Part shown: piece by piece, positions 19,706-32,453 of the stretch
Position numbering within the stretch: the first letter of the stretch is position 1
Layout: each line of letters opens with the position of its first letter
NCBI GenBank assembly: GCA_037962975.1
Contig: CM075672.1
Location: forward strand, 53,204,501 to 53,268,500
DNA from: Clitoria ternatea
Taxonomy: Eukaryota > Streptophyta > Magnoliopsida > Fabales > Fabaceae
Length of the DNA stretch: 64,000 nucleotides
Direction of reading: 5' to 3'
The notes under the pieces: model-generated
The model's database searches: none
The model's input: the letters and a program-made list of their open reading frames with translations, nothing else
What the model was told of the DNA's origin: nothing
Position numbers and translations under genes: made by a program

Positions 19706-22700
19706 AATTTCGTCCTCGAAATTCAATCGGTGACTCACCTTCAATAAATAACTCAGAAAATTACTGACTCAATTACTTACACGACTGAGCTTCCACAAAT
19801 ATTCACCGACTGGATCACAATTTCACTCGGCAAAGCTTCACCTCTCAAGCGGTTTACCGACCGCCCCACAATTCTAGTCGGTAAAACACAAAAGTCAGGT
19901 CCTACCTGATTACAACCTCATCATAGAAATCAATATATTTGGGGATTCAATTTTTAAAACGTACAATTTACCCTATTTAACTCAGCCCAAACACCACAAT
20001 CAATGGCACCCTCTAGTTCTTTGGCCACTCAGCCCTACACTCCCCAACTCCAATCGGCATATTCACACCACCGGGTTCCCCGACTCAATGAGTCACTCGG
20101 CACAGCCACGAACTCACACAAGGCATAAGCTCAACATTGTGTCACATGGGACACATTCTAGATGTTAATCAACCAGTTGGGAAGAATTCAGTCGGTAAAC
20201 AACATTACCGATGCCTACTAATACTCACTTCCGACCGATTCATCTCGGATTAAACCCTCGGATTTTTGAAATCCGACCACTAAAATTCCTTTCTTAATAC
20301 AAAATGAACACTCACGAGTTCCTTTGTGCTTCTATTAGCACAATTTGCCTGTCTTTACTTTGCATATGCACCACACTCGATTCTGAAATCTTAGATTCCT
20401 ACCCATGCCTTCGGCTAATTTCATGCTTACATCCTGAGAATATCGCTCGGTCCTCTCACACAAAATATCATTCGGGGTTCAAGGGCAATTCTCACTCGGA
20501 AATCTTTCCGCTTACTAAAAATTCACTCGTAATTCAAGCCTACCTCGAAACCAAACCTGAGTTCAATCCCAGCAGTCCCAATCACTGGCCTGAGTACGAC
20601 TTCAATTAAATCCTTCTCTCGGATATCTACTCCCCTCGGAGACCCTTCACTCAGAATCTTGCACACTCTAAGTTCCATTTTTCCGACCAGAAGTACTTTT
20701 CTCCTGGAGAAAGATCACTCGGTGAAACATCACACAGGTATTAGGGATTCTACGCTCGATATCTTTCCGCTCAACGTCGTTCCACACGGTACAATTCCAC
20801 TCGGAAGTGGTACACTCCGAGTCACATCACTCGAATCTTACCTTACTCAGGAATGTTACGCTTGGACACTATTCCCTTAACTTAATAATGATCCTCCCTA
20901 TGCGGTTCTACCCAGGGCACCATAACCTCACTCAGTAGTCCTTTCTCCCGGAAGGTTTTCACTCGGAATTATCTCTACTTCCACACTCGGAATATACTAA
21001 TCCCTTCCCGAGCAAATCCTCACCTTACAATTTAGTTTGGCTCAAATCCTGGTTTCCTCATTAGACTACGGCATCACTCGATTAACCTTATAAAACTCCA
21101 ATTTCAGCGACAGACTTGATCACCCCTCTTGTTTTAATAACTAATCATCATCTTAGCAGCCAATCTATACCCAACAGCCTCTAATCCTCTTGGAGGTAAA
21201 CCCATCAAGGTTAAACAAACCCTCTATCCTCAATTTGATACATAACCACTCATTTATTCACTTAATACAACTCTCATCTTCACTCAAAGCAGTCCGATAG
21301 ACTCACCATCACCATAAGCAGCTACAGCCTCACTTGCCTGACTTATGAATTACTGCATCCGACTTATAGGATGACGTCTCATTCCGATAGGGTTACAGTA
21401 ATTACATAGTCACTGCAACGTGTACGCTGCCACAATACCTATGGCATGAAGAGTCATCTCACAACAGCGTGCCTCACTCCGACCAGACTCACTTCAACTA
21501 ATACTAATTCACACGGTAATTAATGGCAGTTCACACACACATTATAAACAATACATCTACATCAACATCCTCATTACGCATCACATAAGGTACATCACGC
21601 AACAACAATCATGAAAATTATTTATCACTTCTATAAAATAGTATGATGGCAATACAACAATCAGCTTCTAGCCAACACCGAGTAAATATTTCCTCTAAAT
21701 CTTATTCATCACAAAACCATGGCTCGGATTAAATTCTCAATTCTCAGCTATATAATAACATCACTTACTCGGGTTAATGCAATTCAGTCAGGATTAAGTA
21801 ATTCACAATCACATATACTGTCATAACACGCCATGAACTCGGCAACGGCACTAATGTACATACAGACACTTAGTCGGATTTCATACCAATTATTCATGAC
21901 TATATTATTGTTCACTACAGCATGCACCATAACCATAACATCATATTACACTCGGTAATAGCATCGATATATATATGTACTCATCCAATCAGATTTACCC
22001 AAATCAATTCCAAACCATATTAAGGATTTCATTCACAATATCATATCCATATATTCATATAATTCACACTAAGCTCATTGACCATCATAAGTGTGCACAC
22101 AGACATTCAATTAGAAATTGCACCATAACATACATTCTTAATTATAAAATCACATTACACTCAGCAACAGCATCAATACATGCACATTCATTCAGTCGGA
22201 ACTTACTCATACAACATCATCAAGTCGGAATCTACTCAAATCATTCAAATCCATGCAAATCATGTCAGTCTCAATAATAATGCTCTTACACACATGCATG
22301 CAGATCTGACTTAAACAGTGATTTCATCTCATGTATGCAATTCTCATGCAATTTCGTACAAGCATCCAAGTTTACAGGTGTGTCTCACACAGCCATTAAT
22401 AGATCACAACCGTTTCAACACGACATATAGATTCACTCAAAATTTCACAGTTTCATCACAGCATTACAGGCGTTTGTCATAGTGACTCACAACAAGCAAA
22501 ACAGGGTAACAATACTACAGCATATCCTCTCGGCATTTTTAATAAAGTCAGCATGCATTTCAACACAACGTCCAAATGGAAATCAACAGATCGACTCACA
22601 TATCATGCATTCGGAAATCATCATGGCATTCTCATTCATATACATTTGAGCATGAAACTGCAAACAGAACTCAGAGAATCATCCCCTTTTAACTCACGCA

Positions 22701-23558
22701 CTCGGCAATAATGGTAACGCTCTTATTTGCAAGCATTCAGTCGGCATTCGCATAAATATTAATATGTACTCATGGACAGAGTCACACAACACTAAACAGT
22801 TTACAAATACCATAAATCCAGAAGTTGCACGCACTATTACTTAATCACAGCACAGTTATCAACACATGCACACGATAATCATCCAAGTCTCAATGAGTTA
22901 CTACGCAATTGCTTTACTCGGCTCAACAACTCTCAAGATTAATAAATTATTAGACTTAGAATTCCTAAGGGGGTCACTATTTATCTAATATCCCACGACA
23001 GGTACCCCACAACATTCAAATATTATTATAATGCCTAATACTATTCACTCGGTTTTCACATCAAACCGAGACAGTATCTAAGTCAAACAGATATTCCATT
23101 TCACATTCATTCGTTCATGATCATGTCTAATCAACTGGGTCACTACACCTATTGGTCCAGCATCTAGTCCATCACTCACTTGGTTTCTTCAATCGCCTCC
23201 ATGACACAATCCCAATCTTAACATATACCCGATCTCACCTTTACTCACTTATCACACACCCAGATTTTCAACTTAGGAACTACAACACATCTCTCATACC
23301 GCAAATCATATACATCATATACCATTCATTCATCACACATTCAAATTCCTCAACAAGGCACAAGCATACAACCACACCATTCATAGTCAAACATATATCA
23401 AATCCAATAGAAGATCATAAGCATATATCACCACACAAGTCATGATTGAACATGTATCAACATTTAATAGAATATCATAAGCAATTATGACCATCTGGCA
23501 TAATGCACTCAACCGCCCACTAACAGTAGGCAAACCTTGGCCATGGACCTTTTGGTCT
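19706..23558 (-). other. Internal region without coding capacity
   Basis: 3.85 kb with no ORF above about 100 codons and no recognisable gag or pol motif on either strand. It is C/A-rich on the plus strand and dotted with CACTCGG and its CpG-decayed forms CACTCAG and CACTCAA. A/T-rich low-complexity stretches occur at 21,500-22,300. I see nothing else. Confidence 0.75.
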
Positions 23559-23570
23559 GCTCTGATACCA
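23559..23570 (-). promoter_or_regulatory. PBS (initiator-Met tRNA type)
   Basis: Minus strand TGGTATCAGAGC, complementary to the 3' end of plant initiator tRNA-Met, three bases inside the LTR. Followed by AGACCAAAAGGTCCATGGCC, which forms the same small hairpin as the autonomous Tekay leader. Confidence 0.9.
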
Positions 23571-23573
23571 AAA

Positions 23574-24741
23574 TGTAACACCCTAATTTTAATAAATAAA
23601 TAAAACCAAACAGGGAAATTTTTTCCAAATTTTAGAGTTATCAAAACATACATCTTCCGCCCAAAAATAATTAAACCGGGCACAACAAGGAGACGGAGGG
23701 GAAATGGAAGGCAAGGAAGGATAAAGGCCAACAAAAGCCACCCAGCGGAACCCAACAACGCTCAAGCGAGCCCAAGAGAAACAGCATGCACTCGCTCAGG
23801 CGAGCGCTCATTCGCCTAAGCTAAACCACCAAAAGACTTCCATCAAAATCACGCTCGCTGGAGCGAATCCTGCATTCGCTGAAGCGAGAAGCTACACTCG
23901 GCTATTCAGACACTCGGGATCCAGAGTTATCATACGACTCATTCACTCGGAAAATGATAGCTAGTCCACTCGGCATATGACATCTTGTTCGCCCGGGTAA
24001 AATCATTAAGTCAATCCCTACTCGGACTTAGTCTAATCTTAACCACCCGGAGTACAGATCCTCGCTCACTCGGATTTTACATCGTTCACTCGGATTATAA
24101 ATATCATACACTTAGAATCTATTCCACTCTAAACCACTACACTAACTCCTCTCTCAGAAGAGGATCACTCAAGGTTTCCACTCGGGAATACAAACTCTTC
24201 CTCACTCGGGGTTCACTTATATCTTTCACTCAGAATCACTCAAGCGTATTCACTCGGAAAAGCCACCCAGTAATCCTCACTCGAAACCGGATCTACATCT
24301 CCTATATTCCTCTCAGGGTTCATTAACTTAGAGTTATTCACTCAACATCAGTTATATCCCAGTCGGCAAGGAGCATCAAATCAACATAAAGCACTTATGT
24401 AAAAATATACGTTCCCAGAGATATAAACCTGCCCACAATCCAATCTACCGACCCATATATATGTACCCATCTATTCAGAATACTCATTATCTTAACGTTA
24501 TACATTTACCAATATTTACAAATCTATACAAGTGATACCATGCCTATACTTATCAAATTAATCTTTATAAATAAATATATTTAATCGTCATTTTACATGA
24601 GAGCCGGCCAAGGCCACATTGACTGAACATACTAAACACAATACAAGCACTCAACAGTCGGAGTGCACTACACTCGGACTTGAGGCCCTATCATCACTTC
24701 CGAGTCCGACCTGCACACACTGAAAATGGTGTAGGGGTGAG
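23574..24741 (-). repeat. Right LTR of coding-free Tekay-type element, first piece
   Basis: Matches 16,405-17,569. Cut at GTGAG (24,737-24,741) by the inner chromovirus and resumes at 35,441. Confidence 0.92.
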
Positions 24742-24944
24742 TGTAACATCCCAGTTTTGAAACTAAATGCCGAATGAAGAATAAACCATTAAGAAAATAA
24801 CCGTTAATTGTATATGTAACCAAGTAGATTTAAGCCTTTAAAATATGAAAAATGGTGGTGGTCAGGGGATGGGGTGGAGTGCGCGTGGCTGCTGAGCTCA
24901 CACTCTCCCATCCCACTCTTCTCTTACTCGTGCGCATATACATA

Positions 24945-24954
24945 TATATAAAAA
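24945..24954 (+). promoter_or_regulatory. Tekay LTR TATA box
   Basis: TATATAAAAA about 200 bp into the LTR; intact in the 3' LTR at 32,657-32,666. Confidence 0.6.
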
Positions 24955-26437
24955 CGTAAGCCTTTGGTTAAGGACACACTCGCTATTCCTTCCTCCGTCA
25001 CTTCATCCTCTATCTTTCACTCTTCGTCTCCATCCTCCTTCTTCTCTTCTCTCACTCTTCGCTCCTGGAGATCTTGATTGCAGTACTGAAGAACGAACCA
25101 GGAGAAGGACATCGGACCCAACGACAAGAACGGAAAGGTTTCTGAGGTTCCTCTAAAGGTAGGGGGCGCTTACATGTCGAATGCATGGTCTATGAACGGT
25201 ACCGGATGAACGTACTGCTGAGTGTGGGTGTGTGTGTGTGCATGTATTCATAATCATTAAAACTGATGCATGATTTAAGATTCTGATAGTGATTTCATGG
25301 GGATGGTGTAGCCTGTTAGTAAATGATAATGATGAATGATATGCATGGATCTATTTTCTTGTCACTATGGAAAATGTGTATGTGCATGCTCTTAATTGGT
25401 TTGTTCAATGTTGTTAGTCTGATGACCGATTGTAACATGCGTTGGTGTGATTGACTGAATGATTACGAGTAGTGTGGGGAAATCCGCTTTTGCTTAATGA
25501 CTACGGAGAAGGTGTTCGTGGCGTGATGATGTGTATTAATGAATGTGTTAGTTGCATGAGTGGGAGTGGGGCGACCCATAGAAGGTCAAGAACCCCAAGG
25601 GAACGACTTCCAGTTACTAACCCTGGCTAGATCCCGATAGTGCTCGTGGTAGCCGTAGGAGCTAGAGAAGAGAGTCTCGAGACGCCGTGGGAGGCCGGTA
25701 CCACCTGGTAAGAGCTGAGGGACGAGGGGCCAGAAGAAAAGGGGACCGTAACTGAGAGTCTCTACCCGAGTCGGATCCGCAGGCATGCATATAGATATAA
25801 GGCCGATTGTGGTGATGTATAAATCTATGTATCTATATGTGTATGATTTTGAATGCATGAATGTATATGTGCGTAGGAACTCCGAGTGCATGAATATATG
25901 TATGGATGTGGAAATAAACTCTGTGTATTATGTGTGGCATGAATGTTGTTTGGACTGCATGAGCTTGGTTACTTGAGAAAGGTTGAATGATGGCAGGAGT
26001 GTGTACTGACGCTGATACCGAGTCTGTGAGTATCATTTTACATGTAAAAGCTCACCCCTGCAGTGGCCATTTTTCAGTGAATGTCTCTCGTGATGAGGAT
26101 CAGAAGCAGAGCTGGAACGCTGAGCGAAGTGTTGATGCATCTGGAAGGCTTAATTAAGGCGATGTTAGATTAAGCCCTGACTGGTTCATGTCGGATGTTA
26201 GTGTTTTGGGATAAATAGAACCTTATGGACAAGGAGAAATCCGATTTTGTGTTTGTAAATGTTGACATATGCTCTTATATATATATATGGATGTATGGTT
26301 TCATGTGTGATATGCTATGTGCTACCTTGTTTCATAATTGTGCTTTAATGGATACGCAGGGACAGCATGATTTAGCAGGCTATAGCCAAGTCTGAGTGAA
26401 TTTATGAATTGTCCCTAAGAAGACTTATGTCGGATAC

Positions 26438-27540
26438 GTTGGGCGGAGTCGTACCCCGCCCGAAGTATGGGGACATTTCGCCCAAGCACGAGGACTCGTG
26501 CTGGAGCGAGTAGTTGTTAGAATGGGACACCGTTCAATTACCTTTCCTCTCCGTTGTGATGCTAATGTAATCCAGACACCGGTGTTGACCCTTGACTTGG
26601 GCGTTGTGGTTGAGTCCGCCCAGGCGTTGTCATAATTAGTTGAGTTGGGCGGAATAAGTTCAGGCTCCTCCTTCCTCCACAACCTACTACTGCATATGTA
26701 CACTGTGACTTCCTGTTTTCCGAGTAAAGTACGAGCGTGAGGATTTACCGAGTGAACCCTTGTCCATATCCGATTGAGAAATTACCTTGTGTTTGTGTTG
26801 GAGGGGCGTTGTGCTGATCTCGCTTAGGCGGTGTCATACCTCGCCCAAGTAACTAGGACGGTTCGCCCAAGCGCGTGGAACCATGCTGAAGCAAGCAGAT
26901 ATCAACGTGAGACTCCGCCTTGTACCTCCCTCCTCCGTTGTCGCATTATTATGTCTCGCTGGGCGGTGTTGGACATCGCCTGAGTGAGTGAACGTTGTGA
27001 TGTAGTCCGCCCAGGCGTTGTTGTGCCTTGCCGAACTGGACGGCGGTGTAATCGCTTCCTCTTTCCTTCTCAAACTACTCCTGCATATGTATATCTCCCT
27101 TCTTCTTCCCTTACCTGTCCTCTGAAGCTGAACGCCCAGCGTTCTCTGAGAAAGGGTCAGCCCGTAGGAACGAATAGACGCTAATGTAAGGTTCACTTGA
27201 AGAGTTTCACGTCTGATGTTGCATTGTCACACATCGTTTAAGCGGAGTGAGACAACAGTTGAGCGGGTTACCTTCGCCCTGGAGTCCGCCCAGGACAACA
27301 TACCCCGCCTAGCCAGGTAGGATGATTCGAACTCCGCCCTTCTACTGAGTGCTACGCGTGTGAATGTATTCACATCTTTCCCTTATCTAGTTCCTCCTAT
27401 TGAGTGACCAGTGTTACTCGAAGGAAAGCTTTCCTTGTGGAATTCCCTCTATCCGCTGCTGCATTACCATACTCCGCCTGGACGGTGTCAGACCCCGTCC
27501 GAGCGAGCAAACGGTGTTGTGTAATCCGCCCATTGTTGGT
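26438..27540 (+). repeat. CGCC-CA-GGCG dyad cluster in Tekay LTR
   Basis: Full dyad cgcccaggcg at 26,616-26,625 and about 27,008-27,017; a dozen or more related half-sites in both orientations (ttcgcccaagc, ttgggcgg, ccgcctgg, ctcgctgggcgg). Repeated at about 34,148-35,250. Located in the 3' third of the LTR. Confidence 0.75.
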
Positions 27541-27726
27541 GTGTTACGATAAACCCAATGAGCCGGTCCTAGTCTTAGCTTCTCTGTAGGTTGCTATATG
27601 CGTATGAATGCTCTTCATTCTTCCCTTGCCTGTTCCCTTCTATATTGAATAATACGTGACTGCTTTTGTGAAAAATTTTCTCATATTTTTGGAATTATTA
27701 GTTGCAAGAAATAGGGTGTTACATTT

Positions 27727-27738
27727 TGGTATCAGAGC
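27727..27738 (+). promoter_or_regulatory. PBS of Tekay element
   Basis: TGGTATCAGAGC, three bases after the LTR; initiator tRNA-Met type. The leader continues GGACCAAAAGGTCC, a perfect 5-bp-arm hairpin. Confidence 0.93.
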
Positions 27739-28007
27739 GGACCAAAAGGTCCAAGGCCAAGGTATGCTTATCGAGTGTAAGAGGTTGTGTGTGTGTCTTT
27801 TGATTGAATGGTTGAAATTGTTCTGATACTAGTTGAACTTGATTGATGTTGACTTGAGGACAAGAGGTTGTTTGCCCCTGGTCCGATTGTGTGTATGACC
27901 TAGACGAATGATATAATGTGCTAAGCTATTAATTGTTGGACTAATAACCCGATCGGTAATAAGTGGCTCCGTATACTTATCCTTAAATGTCGATTTCAGG
28001 ATAAGGA
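27739..28007 (+). other. Tekay leader before gag
   Basis: Non-coding 5' leader with a TG-rich stretch near 27,790; likely holds packaging signals. No ORF. Confidence 0.6.
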
Positions 28008-28391
28008 ATGGCGCATCGTCAAAGTATGGAGGCTATAGCCACAGCATTCCAACGCTTTGCGGATGTGTTTGAAAGGCAGGGCCAGACTCGACCTGAGGAT
28101 GGCCACGTGCTGGACCGCTTCCTGAAGAGGAAGCCGAGTGAGTTTCAGGGAGGGCGTAATCCGGAGGCAGCTTTCAAATGGACTCAGGAACTAGAGAGGA
28201 TTTTTGGGGGTCTTCACTGTACCGAGGCCCAGAAGGTAGAATGTGCAGTGTACATACTGCGAGACGAAGCGGAGAACTGGTGGAAAATAGCCAGAAGCCG
28301 ATTCCCCGAAGATGATAATCAACTGATGTGGAACGATTTCAAGGCCTGCTTCTTAGAGAAATACGGAAAGAGCTGGAGTTTATGGAGTTAA
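28008..28391 (+). pseudogene. Tekay gag, N-terminal part
   Basis: Starts at ATG 28,008 (MAHRQSMEAIATAF). Capsid-type retrotransposon gag domain with FLKRKPSEFQGG, KWTQELERIF, ECAVYILRDEAENWW and MWNDFKACFLEKY. Just after LEKY the frame is lost: several residues usual in the family between EKY and KELEF are absent and the frame goes from 0 to 2, consistent with a short deletion near 28,360. The last few residues of this ORF are therefore out-of-frame nonsense. Confidence 0.88.
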
Positions 28392-29779
28392 AACAGGGCT
28401 CCATGACTGTGGAAGAATACGCGACCAGATTCGAGGAATTGTGCCTATTCTATCCACCCTTCCAGCAGCCTGGGACGGAGAACTCTAAGTGCCTTAAGTT
28501 TGAGAACGGATTGAGATCGGATATTAAGAGGGCCTGCAGATACCACGAGATACGGAGTTTCCCTGCATTAGTGAACAAATATAGAATATTCGAAGAGGAT
28601 GACAGGGCCCATTCGGGCCAGTGCAGCAGAGCCAACCAGCACCTGAGGCCTCAGCAGTCACGTTTCAAGAGGCCAGGGAACGTGAGGAGGAATGAACCCT
28701 TCACTAGATATCAGAGTCATAGTGACCGAGGGAGACAGATGAGTGGACGACCAAGATATGGCGGATGCTTTAAATGCGGCGGTGACCACTTTGCTAAGGA
28801 TTGCAATGATACAAATGTTAAATGCTACCACTGCGGAGAGAAGGGACACGTTCGTCCTGACTGCCCCCAACTCCACCAAACAAACGCCAATGTACGTCAA
28901 GGAGGATCTCAAGATAGAACCCGAGTGAATGATAACCAACGACCTGGTGGCAGAGGCAACGGAACCAGAGGAAACATGATGCGTACTCCGAACAGCCGAG
29001 AGAGGAATACCGGTACGCCAGCAGTAGGAAGAATCTACAGCATCAATGCAGAAGATGTTGTACCAGCAAATGACCTAGTACAATGTAAGTGCTCACTCGG
29101 TAAGAATACACTTAACGTTGTTTTTGATTCGGGAGCCACCCATTCTTTTATAGCTGACGAGTGTGTAGAGCGTCTGAAGTTACCGATTGCACCTATGAAT
29201 CGGATTCTAGAAGTAACCAGCCCGACTGGCACTAACGTGTTAACATCATCAGTGTGCAAGGACGTAGTGTTTGTGTTGTATGGTCGGAGTTTCACCTTCG
29301 ATCTGATTTGCATGCCCTTAAAGGGTCTTGATATTGTGCTCGGGATAGATTGGCTTTCCGCCAATAAGGTGTTAGTAGATTATAGAAACCGAGAGATAGT
29401 TTTTCCGAGTCAGCCCACTGAGAACGATACGGCACCAGGTATAACCCAACTATTTATGATGCTTTGTCTAACCAAGGATGAGAGTGAGACCCGAGTGAAT
29501 GAAATTCCGATTGTCTGCGAATTCCCAGAAGTGTTCCCTAAAGACGTTCTGAGTGTGCCTCCCAATAGAGAAGTCGAATTCTCTATAGACTTGATCCCTG
29601 GAGCCGAGCCGGTCTCCAGTGCACCCTATAGAATGTCCTTAACTGAATTGGCTGAGTTGAAGAAACAAGTAGATGAGTTACTCGAAAAACAGTTCATTAG
29701 ACCGAGCGTGTCACCATGGGGCGCACCTGTGCTACTTGTTAAGAAGAAGGATGGCAGCATGAGACTTTGCATAGATTAA
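28328..29779 (+). pseudogene. Tekay gag C-terminus, protease, start of RT
   Basis: Frame 2 from about 28,365. Two CCHC zinc knuckles near 28,768-28,865: CFKCGGDHFAKDC and CYHCGEKGHVRPDC, both CX2CX4HX4C. Protease: VVFDSGATHSFI at about 29,122-29,155, then LDIVLGIDWL. RT begins with EVEFSIDLIPGAEPVS, LLEKQFIRPSVSPWGAPVL and MRLCID. The stop TAA at 29,777-29,779 falls inside the usual CIDYRxLN box, at the Tyr. Gag and pol are one frame here, as in chromoviruses. Confidence 0.92.
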
Positions 29780-31000
29780 CGACAGCTAAACAAACTCACA
29801 ATCAAGAATCGGTACCCACTGCCTAGAATTGATGATTTAATTGACCAGCTACGTCGAGCCTCAGTCTTCTCAAAAATCGATCTACGATCGGGATATCACC
29901 AAATCTGAGTGAAGGACTCGGACATTCCTAAAACTGCCTTTAGGACTCGGTATGGTCACTACGAGTATGTAGTGATGCCGTTCGGTGTAACCAACGCCCC
30001 TGCTGTTTTCATGAATTACATGAACAGCATATTCCACTCCTTCTTAGATCGGTTTGTTGTTGTTTTCATCGATGACATCCTAGTTTATTCTAAGACGTCT
30101 GAGGAGCATGAGGGACATCTCCGAGCGGTACTCCAAGTGTTGAAGGAGAAACAATTGTTTGCAAAGCTTTCGAAGTGCGAATTCTGGATGGATGAGATCC
30201 ACTTCCTCGGGCATGTGATTTCCGAGCGAGGCGTCTCGGTGGATCCTGCGAAGATAGCCGCTGTAATAGCATGGGAGAGGCCCAGGTCGGTCTCAGAAAT
30301 AAGAAGTTTTATGGGCTTGGCAGGTTATTATAGGAGGTTCATCGAAGGTTTTTCTAAACTGGCATTACCCCTGACTAAATTTACTTGGAAAAACGTTCCT
30401 TTCGTGTGGAGTCCCGAGTGTGAGCACAGCTTCCGAGAGCTGAAGAATAAGTTGACGACTGCTCCGGTGTTGGCATTACCCGAGTTACAAGAGAGCTTCG
30501 TGGTCTATTATGACGCGTCAGGACTCGGATTAGGGTGTGTACTCATGCAGAAAGACCGAGTGATAGCATATGCCTCTCGACAATTGAGACCTCACGAGCA
30601 GCATTACCCGACCCATGACTTGGAACTGGCAGCAGTGGTTTTTGTGTTGAAAATCTGGAGGCATTACTTGTACGGGTCCAAACTTGAAGTGTACAGCGAT
30701 CATAAGAGCCTCAAATACCTATTCGACCAAAAGGAGCTGAACATGAGGCAGAGGAGATGGATTGAGTTTTTAAAGGACTACGATTTTGAGTTAAAATACC
30801 ACCCGGGTAAGGCAAATGTCGTGGCCGACGCATTGAGTCGGAAATCCCTCCACCTGGCAGCCATGATGGCAAAAGAAGTTGAGTTGTTGGAGCGGTTCCG
30901 AGACATGAACTTGCATGTTGACACCCCTTCCTCTCAGAAAATGACAATCGGTACGTTGAGGATTGCCAATGAATTCTTAAAATCCGTGTACGAGCAGTAA
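29780..31000 (+). pseudogene. Tekay RT and RNase H
   Basis: Same frame. RT continues with KLTIKNRYPLPRIDDL and SKIDLRSGYHQI; TGA at 29,906-29,908 replaces a codon that is CGA (Arg) in relatives, a CpG transition. From 29,909: VMPFGVTNAPAVF, catalytic VVVFIDDILVYS, LGHVISERGVSVDP, FMGLAGYYRRFI. RNase H: VVYYDASGLGLGCVLM, HDLELAAVVFVLKIWRHYL, YSDHKSLKYLF, ADALSRK, with catalytic D-E-D visible. TAA at 30,998-31,000 ends it. Confidence 0.93.
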
Positions 31001-32401
31001 CAGGCGGACTCTTACCTAGCTGAAATGAAGGAAATTCAGGCCAAAGGAAAGGACTTATCCTTGGCCGAGGGGTCAGATGGGATCTTCCAGGTGAAAAACA
31101 GAATATACATACCGAGTGGAGGAAGATTGAGAAGAATAGTGCTTGACGAAGCCCACAAAAGCCTACTCAGCATTCACCCAGGAACCACAAAAATGTACCA
31201 CGACTTGAGGAGACAGTTCTGGTGGCCCGGACTAAAGAAGGATGTGGCGGAATACGTGGCCCGGTGTATCACTTGTCAGAAATCGAAGGTAGAGCACCAA
31301 AAACCGTACGGTGCAATGCAGCCTCTAGAGATCCCCGTGTGGAAATGGGACTCGATTGCGATGGATTTTATCATGGGATTACCCAAGAACCGAGCGGGCC
31401 ATGATGCCATTTGGGTCATTGTTGACCGACTGACGAAGAGTGCACACTTCTTACCTGTAAATATGAAATACCCATTGCATAAGTTGGCTCAGATTTACAT
31501 TCAAGAAATTATCCGACTGCATGGCATACCTACTTCCATCGTGTCAGATAGGGACCCTAGGTTTACGTCCCGGTTTTGGACCAGCATGCATCAAGAATTG
31601 GGGACGAAGCTTTGGCTTAGTTCTGCCTACCACCCCCAATCGGATGGACAATCCGAGCGAACAATTCAGAGTCTAGAAGACTTATTAAGGGCGTGTGTAT
31701 TAGAGCATGGTGGGGACTGGGAGCAGTACCTTCCCTTGATCGAGTTTACGTACAACAACAGCCATCATCACAGCATTGGCATGGCACCTTACGAGGCATT
31801 ATATGGGCGCAGATGCCGAACCCCACTCTGCTGGTCGGAAACGGGTGAAAGTCTACTATTGGGACCAGACATCATGAAGCAAACCACAGAGCAGATCCGA
31901 GTGATACAGGAAAGGATGAAAGCATCACAAGACAGGCAAAAGAGCTACCATGACAAGCGCATTAAGCCATTGGAATTTTCAGTCGGAGATCGAGTGTTTC
32001 TGAGAACCTCTCCGAGTAAAGGAGTTGGACGAGCTTTAAAAAGTGGGAAGTTAAGCCCTCGATACATTGGACCTTATGAGGTGTTAGAACGGATCGGCCC
32101 CGTGGCATACCGCATCGCATTACCAACTCACTTGTCCCGATTGCACAACGTATTTCACGTGTCTCAACTAAGGAAGTATTTGTATGACCCTAGCCACACG
32201 ATGCCTGACGACGAAGTAGAGATCAAAGAAGACCTAACCACTGTGACTACGCTGATTGGAATCGTGGACCAATCGGTAAAACGCTTGAGGAACAAAAATA
32301 TAAAGTTAGTTAAAGTGGAGTGGCAGCAAGGCAAGACTATCTCTTGTACCTGGGAACGTGAAGATACCATGCGACAGCAGTACCCCGAGTTGTTTACTTA
32401 G
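31001..32401 (+). pseudogene. Tekay integrase with chromodomain
   Basis: Continues the same frame (ORF from 31,025). HHCC zinc domain: SIHPGTTKMYHDLRRQFWW, then CITCQKSK. Core DDE: IAMDFIMGLP, IVSDRDPRFTS, SDGQSERTIQ. GPY/F module: RYIGPYEVLERIGPVAYRI. The C-terminus carries a chromodomain-like module (VKRLRNKNIKLVKVEW, CTWEREDTMRQQYPELF), which in chromoviruses is thought to steer insertion to heterochromatin. Stop TAG at 32,399-32,401. This segment alone is intact over 458 codons. Confidence 0.95.
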
Positions 32402-32440
32402 GTGAGTACCGACTGAATTTCGGGGACGAAATTCTTTTTC

Positions 32441-32453
32441 AGTGGGGGAGAAC
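32441..32453 (+). promoter_or_regulatory. Polypurine tract of Tekay element
   Basis: AGTGGGGGAGAAC immediately before the 3' LTR TGTAACATCC; preceded by GGGGACGAAATTC. Confidence 0.9.

Larger units (their letters stand above)
24742..27723 (+). repeat. Tekay 5' LTR
   Basis: 2,982 bp. Early TATA box at 24,945, a downstream TG-rich block with (GT)n near 25,227, the conserved line ctcacccctgcagtggccat near 26,051, and a CGCC-CA-GGCG dyad cluster towards the end. ORFs inside (e.g. minus 25,586-25,891) recur in the 3' LTR but show no family match. Confidence 0.95.

Noticed and set aside
25586..25891. ORFs in the Tekay LTRs (25,586-25,891 and 33,298-33,603; 26,834-27,196 and 34,546-34,785)
   Set aside because: Conserved as young LTR duplicates, but lengths and frames differ between copies and there is no recognisable domain.
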